Below, in pieces: positions 44,478 through 52,450 of a stretch of DNA of 64,000 nt. This DNA comes from VRUE01 sp963704505 (GTDB lineage: Bacteria; Actinomycetota; Thermoleophilia; Solirubrobacterales; 70-9), in assembly GCA_963704505.1 (NCBI GenBank), contig OY969912.1, forward strand, positions 930,001 to 994,000, read 5' to 3'. Positions within the stretch are counted from its first letter, which is position 1, and the number at the start of each line of letters is the position of its first letter. The notes under the pieces are model-generated. The model saw only the letters and a program-made list of their open reading frames with translations, did no database searches and had not been told where the DNA came from. Made by a program: the position numbers and the translations under genes.

Positions 44478-46608
44478 CGCGGCCCCCTCCCGCCGCAGAC
44501 GGCTTGGCCTTCCGCGTCTCGCGACCTTCTCTCTGGCGGCGCTCTGTCTAGCCGGGACCCTCGGCATTTGGGCGCCGGGCGTACGAGCCGCGCAGGCTCC
44601 CCAGATTTCCAACTCCTACGTCACCGATGTGACTGCCAGTTCGGTCAACCTGCGAGCTGAAATCAACCCCGAGGGCAGCCCCAGCACCTACCGCTTCGAC
44701 TACATCCCCGATTCCGCATATGCGGAAAACATCGCCTCGGGCAAAGACGGTTTCACCGGAGCCCTCTCGGTTCCCCCTCTTGGCGGTGCACTCGGCGGTG
44801 GCTCGGCGGTGCTATCGGTGGTCCAGCATCTAAGCGGCCTCTCTTCGACCACCGGCTACCGCTACCGCGCTCGCGCCTCGAACTCAAACGGCGATGTGGC
44901 TTCCACAGCTCGGGTCTTCACCACCGAGGCTCCTACCAACGCCTTCGCTCTGCCCGACGCCCGGGCCTGGGAGCTGGTCTCAGACGCCTCCTCGGCCGGA
45001 GGCGCAATCGTCTCGCCTGAAGGCCTCTTTGGCGGTGGCGCCTTTCAAGCCGCTGCCCAAGGGTCGGCGCTCACCTACAGCACCCCGATCGCTCCCGAAG
45101 ATGCCCTCTCCTCGCCGCCGGCGAGCCAGCTTCTCTCCATGCGCGGAGCTGCGGGCTGGTCGACACAGAGCCTCTCGCCACCGACGATCTCCGGCGGCTA
45201 CGGCGATCATCCCGACGGCGTCCCCTTCCGGGTCTTCTCCGAAGACCTCTCCCATGCCTTGATGCTGAACGGCGCTCGCTGCACCGTCGAAGGCACCTGT
45301 CCACCCAGCTACTCCCTCTGGGCCGCCGGCACCTTCTCGACCCTGCCGACCCGACCGGGTCTCAAATTGGTCGGCTCGACCCCCGATCTCAGCCACGCGG
45401 TCTTTGCCGCCGAAGGCGGCCTCTATGAGTGGGGTGGGGGGTCCCTGGAAACGATCGCCCCGGGGCCTGGCGCCAGCCTTGCCGCTCCGCTCGGAGCGCT
45501 CTCCGAAGACGGCCGCCGCCTCTACTGGTCCCAGCTCGAAGACGGCCCGATCTGGCTCCACGAAACCGGGCAGCCGGACACCGCTTTACCCGAAACCGTG
45601 GGAGTCGGCGCCGTCTTTCAGACCGCATCTGCCGACGGGTCGATCGCCTTCTACACCGCTGGCGCCGACCTCTACCGCTTCCAGGTCGGATCGGGAACGA
45701 GCAGCCAGATCGCCTCTGGCGTCGAAGGCGTCCTCGGCGCCTCGGCGGACGGCATGAGCGTCTTTTTCCAGAGCACCGACGGCCTCAAGCGCTGGAGCTC
45801 GGGTGCAACGACCGTCCTCGTCTCGGGGGCAAACGCCGCTCGCTCCGGCGACTACCTCCGCACCGCGGCCACCGCCCGCGTCAGCGCCGACGGCAGCCAT
45901 CTAGCCTTCCTCTCCGGCCGCGAACTGACGCCCTATGACAACGCGGGGAGGACCGAGCTCTACCTATATGGAGCACCGCCCTCTGGCGGCGCCCCCGAGC
46001 TCCTCTGCGTCTCCTGCAACTCGACCGGGGAACGCCCCCGGGGCTCGGCCTCGATTCCGGGCGCGCTCCCCAACGGCTCTCTCGCCATCTATCGCCCCCG
46101 GGTCCTCGCATCCTCTGGCGCCCGCGTCTTTTTCGAGTCCACCGACGCCCTCGTCCAGCAGGACACCGACAACGCCGCCGATGTCTACCAGTGGGAGGCG
46201 CAGGGCAGCGGCGACTGCGAGCGCCCCTCCGGCTGCCTGGCGCTGATCTCAAAGGGCCGCGAATCGGGCGGCGCCAGCTTCCTCGACGCCTCCGCCGACG
46301 GCGATGACGTCTACTTCCTCACCGAAGATTCCCTCGTCCACTCCGACCCCGGCGCCCGCGACATCTACGACGCCCGCGTCGGCGGCGGGATCGCCGAAGC
46401 ACCGGCGCCCTTCGAATGCAAAGGCGACGCCTGCCAGCCGCTGCCGTCTCCTCCGGATGACCCCACCCCGGCAACCACCGTTCCGAACGCAGGTAACCCA
46501 CCGCCCCGATACTTCAAGGAAAGGCACCGGAGGCATCACCGGCCCCACCGTAAGAAGCGAAAGCACAGGACTCGGCGTATTTCCTCATCGGCCGGGGGTA
46601 TCAAGTGA
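44449..46608 (+). CDS. Secreted propeller protein A4 (short family member)
   Basis: 719 residues from GTG 44449, overlapping B3 by 29 bp. Signal peptide LATFSLAALCLAGTLGIWAPGVRAA after an Arg-rich n-region; Fn3-like domain with INPEGSPSTYRFDYIP and HLSGLSSTTGYRYRARASNSNG (about 50-160); a propeller of PD40-like strands (LSEDGRRLYWSQ, ASADGSIAFYTAGADLYRF, ASADGMSVFFQSTDGL, VSADGSHLAFLSG); then the conserved C-terminal module (LLCVSCNSTGERPRG, VFFESTDALVQQDTDN, VYQWEAQGSGDC, IYDARVGGGIA). It lacks the YWTD blades and variable cassette of A1-A3. The tail after GDACQPLPSPPDDP is rich in His/Arg/Lys. A partial second copy of that tail follows at 46.8 kb. Confidence 0.86.
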   Translation: MAVERTPRGNAAPSRRRRLGLPRLATFSLAALCLAGTLGIWAPGVRAAQAPQISNSYVTDVTASSVNLRAEINPEGSPSTYRFDYIPDSAYAENIASGKDGFTGALSVPPLGGALGGGSAVLSVVQHLSGLSSTTGYRYRARASNSNGDVASTARVFTTEAPTNAFALPDARAWELVSDASSAGGAIVSPEGLFGGGAFQAAAQGSALTYSTPIAPEDALSSPPASQLLSMRGAAGWSTQSLSPPTISGGYGDHPDGVPFRVFSEDLSHALMLNGARCTVEGTCPPSYSLWAAGTFSTLPTRPGLKLVGSTPDLSHAVFAAEGGLYEWGGGSLETIAPGPGASLAAPLGALSEDGRRLYWSQLEDGPIWLHETGQPDTALPETVGVGAVFQTASADGSIAFYTAGADLYRFQVGSGTSSQIASGVEGVLGASADGMSVFFQSTDGLKRWSSGATTVLVSGANAARSGDYLRTAATARVSADGSHLAFLSGRELTPYDNAGRTELYLYGAPPSGGAPELLCVSCNSTGERPRGSASIPGALPNGSLAIYRPRVLASSGARVFFESTDALVQQDTDNAADVYQWEAQGSGDCERPSGCLALISKGRESGGASFLDASADGDDVYFLTEDSLVHSDPGARDIYDARVGGGIAEAPAPFECKGDACQPLPSPPDDPTPATTVPNAGNPPPRYFKERHRRHHRPHRKKRKHRTRRISSSAGGIK

Positions 46609-46988
46609 GCCCCCCGCAGTTCCGCGCGCCATCTGCTGTCCAATCCTATTTCTGTTTTTCAGGGGACATCTCCGGTAAGGAGGGCGTGCGGCTGGCGAGC
46701 GCCGGGCCAAGCGGTGCTAGGACGCAGCCGGGGTGGCGTGGCAGCGCCACGCGAGCCGGCGAGGACGACGCACCGCGTAGCGCCCGCCGCCGCCAAACGT
46801 GCGTCATCCGCACCGGAGCTGTCCCCAAAGATGCTTGTCAGCCGCTCCCGAACTCCCCCGAAGATCCCTCGCCGGCGACCCAGATCCCATCGGCCGGCAA
46901 TCCGCCACCGAAGTACCTGAAGCCGCCGCGCCGTCGGCACCACCGGTCCCGCCACCACCATCGCCACCGCCGCGGGGGGCACCGATGA
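46605..46988 (+). pseudogene. Remnant tail of an additional family A gene (A5)
   Basis: A 127-codon frame from a GTG that overlaps the A4 stop (GTGA). Its last 55 or so residues (KDACQPLPNSPEDPSPATQI, SAGNPPPKYLKPPRRRHHR) match the C-terminal tail of A4 (GDACQPLPSPPDDP, NAGNPPPRYF), and its stop overlaps the ATG of B4 in the usual ATGA fashion. The first half has no counterpart and is mostly the 165-bp palindromic element. The simplest reading is that a complete A gene once stood here and was reduced to its 3' tail by deletion, with the element at the junction. The frame happens to stay open, so a small product cannot be excluded. Confidence 0.7.
46662..46826. repeat. 165-bp full-length imperfect palindrome with GGGGACA termini (REP/MITE-like element)
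   Basis: The left end GGGGACATCTCCGGT (46662-46676) and right end ACCGGAGCTGTCCCC (46812-46826) are complementary in 14 of 15 positions. Weaker complementarity continues inward, then strong nested stems appear: GCGGTGC (46711-46717) with GCACCGC (46770-46776), and GCGTGGC-AGC-GCCACGC (46736-46752). The whole element can fold into one long hairpin. Size, termini and symmetry suggest a REP-type or miniature inverted-repeat element mobilised in trans; no transposase is in the window and no clear target duplication is visible. Confidence 0.7.
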
Positions 46989-49819
46989 GCCTGCCACGGC
47001 CGTGGACCGCGCTTCCCTTCACGATTTTGGTCGTATTTGCTCTCCTGCTCGCCGCCGATGCGCGGGCTGCCGGATTCGAAGTGACCGAGTTCTCCGCAGG
47101 CCTTGAAGCAGAAGGGGGGACCCCGGACCTGGAAGCCGGATCGCATCCGATGGCGCTGCACCTCCAAGCGAGCCTCGCCCCCGATCCGCAGAGCGGATCT
47201 CCGTTCACCTCGGGCGACCTGCGCAACCTCGAATTCGAACTGCCGGGCGGACTGGTCGAAAACCCGACCGTGCTGCCCTACTGCTCGCGCGCCCGCCTGC
47301 TCACCCCGCGCGTCAACCCCCTCGAAGAAGACGGGTCCGGCAAAATCAGCCTCTCGGGCGAGAGCTGTCCGGACCGAACCCAGGTCGGCACCATCACCGT
47401 CACCTCCTCCTACGAAGGCGGCGCCACCCGCACCTTCGGGCTCTTCAACCTCGTCCCGCCCCCGGGCGCGCCGGCCGAGCTCGGCGCCAGCCCCTTCGGC
47501 GCGCCGCTGATCTTCGTCCCTCGCCTGCGCCAGGCAGAAGGCGAATACGGCACGACCCTGCGCAGCGAGCCGATCTCCCAGCTCGCCGACATCTCCGCCC
47601 TCGAGCTGACGCTCTGGGGCACCCCCTGGTCCCTGCTCCACAACTCCCAGCGTGGCAACTGCCTAAACGAGGCTGAACCGGACTTCGGCTGGGCCAAATG
47701 CTCGCCCGGGCGGCCCTCGATCAATCGCCCCTTGGCCTACCTGACCGCCCCGACCAGCTGCGACGCTCCGCTTCAATTCGCTCTGCGCGCGACCTCCTGG
47801 CAGGGCGGCTCCGATGACGCGGCGCAGCAGTTCGGGCCGCTGCAGAAATGCTCATCGCTGGCCTTCGAGCCCCATCCCTCGACCCAGCTCTCAGACCCCC
47901 GCGCCTCCTCTCCCTCGGGCTACCTCTATGAAATCGGCGTAAATCAGGCCGGGATCACCGACCCCGAAAGCCGGGCGCCCTCGCCGGCGCGAAAGACGGT
48001 GATCGAACTGCCCGAAGGCCTGACCATCAATCCCTCGGTCGGATCTGGGCTCGGGGTCTGTAGCGCCGCCGCCTACGCAGCCGAAACCGCCGCCTCGCCG
48101 CCCGGCGGGGGCTGCCCCGCCGAGTCGAAGATCGGCGACTTCTCGCTGATCAGCCCGATCGTCGCCGGTCCGATCGAAGGCTCGCTCTACCTCGCCGCTC
48201 CCCACGAAAACCCCTTCGGATCGCTGATCGCGATCTACCTGGTCGCGCGCTCCACCCAACGGGGGATCATCGTCAAGGTCGCCGGTGAGCTCGACCCCGA
48301 TCCCGCCAGCGGCAGGCTGACAGCCACCTTCGATCGCCTCCCACAGCTTCCCTATTCCCAGCTCGCGATCCATTTCCGCGAAGGACAGCGCTCGCCACTC
48401 GCCACCCCGGCCGCCTGCGGCAACTACGCCAGCGAGGCGTCCCTCTCGGCCTGGCGCGACCCCGGGCTCATCACCCACGCCTCGTTGCCGTTCTCGATCA
48501 CCTCCGGGGTGGGGGGAGGACCCTGTCCAGGCCCCTCGGCGCCCTTCACGCCGACGGCCGCCGGCGGCTCGGTCAACTCCCAGGCCGGCGCCTACTCGCC
48601 CTTCTACCTTCACCTCACCCGTACCGACACCGAGCAGGAGATCACCTCCTACTCGGCGACCTTCCCGCCCGGGCTGCTCGGCAAGATCGCCGGCGTCCCC
48701 TACTGCTCCGACGCGGCGATCGCCGCCGCCGCTTCGCGCGGCGGAGTCGAAGAGCGCGACCGCCCGTCCTGCCCGGCCGCCAGCCTGATCGGCCACACCA
48801 CCTCCGGCTACGGGGTCGGCTCGGTCCTCGCCTACGCCCCCGGCAACCTCTACCTCGCCGGCCCCTATCGCGGCTCCCAGATCTCGGTCGTCGCGATCGA
48901 CTCCGCCCTGGTCGGGCCCTTCGACCTCGGGGTGATCGTCGTCCGCTCCGCGATCCGCCTCGATCCAATCAGCGCCCAGGCCTCGATCGACGCGACGGGC
49001 ACCGACCCGATCCCCCACATCCGCGACGGGATTCCGCTCCACCTGCGCGACGTCCGCGTCTACCTCGATCGACCCCAGTTCACGATCAACCCGACCAGCT
49101 GCGCACCTTCGAGCATCGTCTCTCAGCTGAATGGCTCCGGCTCTCTGTTCGCCGATCCGGCCGATGATTCCCTGGCGAGCGCCACCGCCCGGTTTCAGGC
49201 ATTCAACTGTTCGGCCCTCGGGTTCCGCCCTCGGATCAGCGCCCGGGTCAAGGGCCACACCGGCCGCTCGGCCCGCCCCTCTTTGCGGGTCATCGTCCAA
49301 CCTCGACCCGCGCAGGCGAACATCGCTTCGGCTTCGGTGGCACTGCCCTCCTCGATCTTCCTCGACCAGGCGAACATTCGAGCCCTTTGCAGGCGCCCCC
49401 AGTTCGCCGCCGATGAGTGCCCAAAGAGCTCGCGCTTCGGAAGCGTCGAAGCGACCACACCCCTGCTCGATGAGGCCCTGAAGGGAGACGCATACCTGCG
49501 GGTCTCCGACAACCAACTCCCCGACGTCGCCTTCATCCTGCGGGCGAAGGGCTTTCGCTTCGATTTGGTTGGCGCGGTCGACTCCTACAAAGGGGGACTG
49601 CGCGCGAGCTTTGAGTCGCTCCCCGATGCCCCGGTGAGCAAATTCGTCCTGCGAACCACAGGCGGCCCGCGTTCGCTGCTGCAGGCATCGGCAGACCTCT
49701 GCGGACGCGATCAGCTCCTCACGACTCGCTTCCTCGGTCAGGCCAATCGCGGCTGGGTCCCTCAGACCACTTTGAGTGCCCCCTGTCACAAGCCATCCCA
49801 CCGAGGAGGTAGACGATGA
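46985..49819 (+). CDS. Secreted family B protein B4
   Basis: 944 residues. ATG 46985 overlaps the stop of the A5 remnant; the frame is open further upstream but the signal peptide (WTALPFTILVVFALLLAADARAAG) fixes the start. It lacks the DUF11-like and Ig-like domains of B1-B3 and begins with VTEFSAGLEAEGGTPDLEAG and a lipid- or adhesin-like beta region (LEFELPGGLVENPTVLPYC, FGLFNLVPPPGAPAELG). The C-terminal two thirds follow the family pattern: VIELPEGLTINPSVGSGLGVC, GSLYLAAPHENPFGSLIAIYL, FYLHLTRTDTEQEI, FPPGLLGKIAGVPYCSDAAI, DGIPLHLRDVRVYLDRPQFTINPTSC and FVLRTTGGPRSLLQ, with basic end KPSHRGGRR. It resembles the partial B gene at 62.3 kb most closely. No enzyme motifs. Confidence 0.87.
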   Translation: MSLPRPWTALPFTILVVFALLLAADARAAGFEVTEFSAGLEAEGGTPDLEAGSHPMALHLQASLAPDPQSGSPFTSGDLRNLEFELPGGLVENPTVLPYCSRARLLTPRVNPLEEDGSGKISLSGESCPDRTQVGTITVTSSYEGGATRTFGLFNLVPPPGAPAELGASPFGAPLIFVPRLRQAEGEYGTTLRSEPISQLADISALELTLWGTPWSLLHNSQRGNCLNEAEPDFGWAKCSPGRPSINRPLAYLTAPTSCDAPLQFALRATSWQGGSDDAAQQFGPLQKCSSLAFEPHPSTQLSDPRASSPSGYLYEIGVNQAGITDPESRAPSPARKTVIELPEGLTINPSVGSGLGVCSAAAYAAETAASPPGGGCPAESKIGDFSLISPIVAGPIEGSLYLAAPHENPFGSLIAIYLVARSTQRGIIVKVAGELDPDPASGRLTATFDRLPQLPYSQLAIHFREGQRSPLATPAACGNYASEASLSAWRDPGLITHASLPFSITSGVGGGPCPGPSAPFTPTAAGGSVNSQAGAYSPFYLHLTRTDTEQEITSYSATFPPGLLGKIAGVPYCSDAAIAAAASRGGVEERDRPSCPAASLIGHTTSGYGVGSVLAYAPGNLYLAGPYRGSQISVVAIDSALVGPFDLGVIVVRSAIRLDPISAQASIDATGTDPIPHIRDGIPLHLRDVRVYLDRPQFTINPTSCAPSSIVSQLNGSGSLFADPADDSLASATARFQAFNCSALGFRPRISARVKGHTGRSARPSLRVIVQPRPAQANIASASVALPSSIFLDQANIRALCRRPQFAADECPKSSRFGSVEATTPLLDEALKGDAYLRVSDNQLPDVAFILRAKGFRFDLVGAVDSYKGGLRASFESLPDAPVSKFVLRTTGGPRSLLQASADLCGRDQLLTTRFLGQANRGWVPQTTLSAPCHKPSHRGGRR

Positions 49820-51015
49820 GACCGGCCCGTTTCCTGTTGACCCTCACTACCGCCCTGGTCCTCGCCTCCGTTGCCGCGCACCCTGCGCAGGCACAACGCC
49901 AGATCCAAAGCGAAGCGGCGGTTGCGACCACCTATTGTCGGCACTGCCCGCCACCCGAACCCTTCCCGAAAAAACTCGTGCCTCCGCCCGAAGGCGAGAT
50001 CGAAGGTGCCTGCGGACTCGCGCTCGATCAACAGGGCCGGATCTACCTAGCCGACTATTACCACCGCATGGTTGACGTCTACTCGTCGTCCGGCACCTAT
50101 GAACGTCAGATCAGCGAGCCGGGCTTCAACTCCTCTTCGGAAATCAACTCCCTCGACTCAGTCTGCGCTCTTGCCGTGGATCCCGAAGGAAACCTCTACG
50201 GCGCCGAATGGCACGGTGACCTCCTCCGGCTCAGCTCTCCCCAGGCCGATCTCGAGCGGGGCGAAATCACCGGAATCGCGATCGACCCCGACAGCGGCAG
50301 GCTGTTCGTCAACCACCGCACCTACCTCGAGGAATTCGCAACCCCGATGCAGCCGGGCGACCCCCCGCTCGCGACCACGCAGCTGCCCGCCGGCGCCGCT
50401 AAACCCGATGCCTACGGTCTCGCCGCCTCGAATGGTCGTCTTTACGTCGCCGATGCTGCCAAAGACCGGGTGCTCGTCTACGCCGCTCCGCTGACTTCGC
50501 TGGCGAGCCCGCTCGCCGTCGTCAACGGCGGCTTCACTTCGCTCACCGACGCTTCGCTCGCCGTTGACCCCACCAATGGCCATCTCTTGGTCGTCGACGA
50601 TCGCCAGCCCGGCTACGCCCACCCGCGCTCCGCGGTCCTCGAGTTCGGCTCGCCCGCCGATGGCTACGAACCCCTCACCACCCTTCCCGGCGCGCCGATC
50701 TTCGGCGCCCCGTCCGGAATCACTGCAACCGATGCCGGCGATGTCCTCCTCACCGACGGCAACGACGAACTCGCCAATGTGTTTCGCTACGGACCGTTCG
50801 GCCTGACACCGGCGCCCCTTGTTGTCACCGAAGCACCCGCCCAGATGTCCTCGCTCGCCGAGTCCACGGCTGACTCCGCCGCGTCATTGCCGACGCGCGT
50901 TTCGCCCTCGACCTCGACGACGAGTCGGAACCGCAACAAGAGACACCGTCGCCACGTCGGCAGACCGCGGCAGGCTCGGATCTCCTCCGCGATCAGAGTG
51001 GGGGAGGGCCGATGA
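49816..51015 (+). CDS. Secreted NHL/SMP-30-like beta-propeller protein
   Basis: 399 residues; ATGA overlap with B4, behind GAGGAGG. Signal peptide FLLTLTTALVLASVAAHPAQA. Propeller strands of NHL type: GACGLALDQQGRIYLADYYHRMVDVYSSSGTY, VCALAVDPEGNLYGAEWHGDLLRL, ITGIAIDPDSGRLFVNHRTYLEEF, AYGLAASNGRLYVADAAKDRVLVY, DASLAVDPTNGHLLVVDD, PSGITATDAGDVLLTDGNDELANVFRYG, which makes about six blades. A CRHCPPPEPFPKK segment near residue 40 is cysteine-containing. The C-terminus is Ser/Thr-rich, then basic (NRNKRHRRHVGRPRQAR). It shares the basic-tail theme with the A and B proteins of this operon and belongs to it by overlap on both sides. Binding role inferred. Confidence 0.85.
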   Translation: MRPARFLLTLTTALVLASVAAHPAQAQRQIQSEAAVATTYCRHCPPPEPFPKKLVPPPEGEIEGACGLALDQQGRIYLADYYHRMVDVYSSSGTYERQISEPGFNSSSEINSLDSVCALAVDPEGNLYGAEWHGDLLRLSSPQADLERGEITGIAIDPDSGRLFVNHRTYLEEFATPMQPGDPPLATTQLPAGAAKPDAYGLAASNGRLYVADAAKDRVLVYAAPLTSLASPLAVVNGGFTSLTDASLAVDPTNGHLLVVDDRQPGYAHPRSAVLEFGSPADGYEPLTTLPGAPIFGAPSGITATDAGDVLLTDGNDELANVFRYGPFGLTPAPLVVTEAPAQMSSLAESTADSAASLPTRVSPSTSTTSRNRNKRHRRHVGRPRQARISSAIRVGEGR

Positions 51016-51818
51016 AACGCACGGCTCTCGGTGCGTGCCTTTCGCTCCTGCTTGTTTTTGTGGGTCTTGCCCACGCCGAAGTGATCCAGAGGGGCTCCTT
51101 CCGCATCGCGGTCGGAGCCAAGATCACCCCGAAGCGCCTGCCACGCTCAAAGCCCGCGCCGGTCCAGTTCGCCCTCCACCTCCATCTATCGGCAAAGCGG
51201 GGCTCCGAACCACCGCAGCTTCGGGATGTAACGCTTGAGATCAACCGCCATGGTCACTTCGACCCCGGAGCGGTGCCGGTTTGCCAGATGAATGAGATCC
51301 AGCCGGCGACCACGGCCAACGCGCTCGCCGCCTGCGGCGGCGATGAGGTCGGCACCGGCAGGCTCCTCTCCAAGGTCAAGTTCACACAAGGAGCGCCGTT
51401 TCCCTCCGACGGCAAGCTGATCGCCTTCAATGGCCGTTGGCAGGGCCGCCCGGCGATCCTCGCCCACGTCTACGGCACGAAGCCGCTTCCCACTTCGGTG
51501 ACGATCCCGTTCGTGATCACCCAGACCCACGACGGTCAGTTCGGTACATCGCTCGAAGCCTCGCTCTCCACGTTCTCCGGCAAGTGGGGGCACGTCACTT
51601 CGCTCTCGATGTCTCTCGGAGGCGCCGGGGCTACGCAGGATCGGTCTCACTATTACCTCAGCGCCGGCTGCCCGGCTCCAAAGGGATTCGGATTGGTCGG
51701 CTTCCCGCTCTCTCGGGCACGATTTGGTTTCGTCGGTCGACCCGACGTGGTCACCTCGCTTAGCGGCAGACTGCGCGCCGCGACGCATGCCCTGAAGCGA
51801 CAGCACCCACTTCGGTAG
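51012..51818 (+). CDS. Small secreted B-like protein, last gene of the operon
   Basis: 268 residues; ATGA overlap with the NHL gene, behind GGGGGAGGGCC. Signal peptide ALGACLSLLLVFVGLAHAE. The mature part has a single beta-rich domain: LRDVTLEINRHGHFDPGAVPVCQMNEI, ALAACGGDEVGTGRLLSKVKF, IAFNGRWQGRPAILAHVYGT, VTIPFVITQTHDGQFGTSLEASL, SGKWGHVTSLSMSLGG. The combination of LE-I-NRHG-FDP-AVPVC and ACG-x-x-x-VGTG resembles the C, P and G pattern of the family B domains (LPPG, NP, C, VG), so it may be a one-domain version of them. It ends with RAATHALKRQHPLR. No hairpin of note follows; the operon appears to end here. Confidence 0.82.
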   Translation: MKRTALGACLSLLLVFVGLAHAEVIQRGSFRIAVGAKITPKRLPRSKPAPVQFALHLHLSAKRGSEPPQLRDVTLEINRHGHFDPGAVPVCQMNEIQPATTANALAACGGDEVGTGRLLSKVKFTQGAPFPSDGKLIAFNGRWQGRPAILAHVYGTKPLPTSVTIPFVITQTHDGQFGTSLEASLSTFSGKWGHVTSLSMSLGGAGATQDRSHYYLSAGCPAPKGFGLVGFPLSRARFGFVGRPDVVTSLSGRLRAATHALKRQHPLR

Positions 51819-52450
51819 CCCCGGCCCGGAGGCGGGTCGAGTCGCGACGGTCGCAGTCCGACCCCCGATCATGTGGCGGCCTAGCCGTAGCTCACAGTCC
51901 TTCGCCTGAGTCCCCCCGGCGTGGTCCCCTCGCTTCGAGCCCATAGGAAGAAGCCTGTCGCCTCAGCGTCCGGGGCCACCCCGGCTCACATTCTGGCGCA
52001 TACAAATCGACAAGCTTCCGTCCCGCCCAGTTCCCTGACCGACTCGATCGTTGCGGGTTCCAATGAGAATGCTCTAGGTCGGCGATGCCGCCACGGCTCG
52101 ACCGAGCAGCTCGAGATGAAGAAGGCTTCCAGCACGCAGGCCCACTGTTCAATTTCGCATCGCTCTCGAAGGTGAGCGCGTTGGGCGGCGCCATTGAGGA
52201 AATTACGATACAAGCCGTCGCCAATGGCCCATGAAAGGTGTGCGGCTTCCATCGCAATGCCAATGTGGCTGACCTCGGGGCGCGATCCATCACAAAATGG
52301 CATTGCATGGGCCAACGTTGCCGCCGTAGCGTGGCTACAGATTCTCTACCGGTGGCATCTAACGGTCGAGCACAAGACAAATCGGCCGCACGACAGATCG
52401 CCCCAATGGTTCCGGCTCTTCCGGTGGCGATCGACCTATCAAGGGGAGCT
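51819..52450. other. Intergenic region, 632 bp
   Basis: No certain gene. A minus-strand frame at 51986-52315 (109 codons, MAHAMPFCDGSRPEV...) has more balanced composition than other frames here and could be a small gene or remnant, but it has no clear ribosome-binding site and no known motif. AAGGGGAG at 52441 is the ribosome-binding site of the next gene. Confidence 0.35.

Noticed and set aside
47891..49801. 636-codon antisense frame opposite B4, and many other long antisense frames (e.g. 811-1890, 27403-28230)
   Set aside because: High-GC genes commonly leave open frames on the other strand. These have Gly/Arg/Asp-rich shadow composition, no ribosome-binding site and no motif, while the sense frames have signal peptides and conserved domains.
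51986..52315. Minus-strand 109-codon frame in the gap after the operon
   Set aside because: Composition is passable but there is no ribosome-binding site, no motif and no supporting context; left as part of the intergenic entry.
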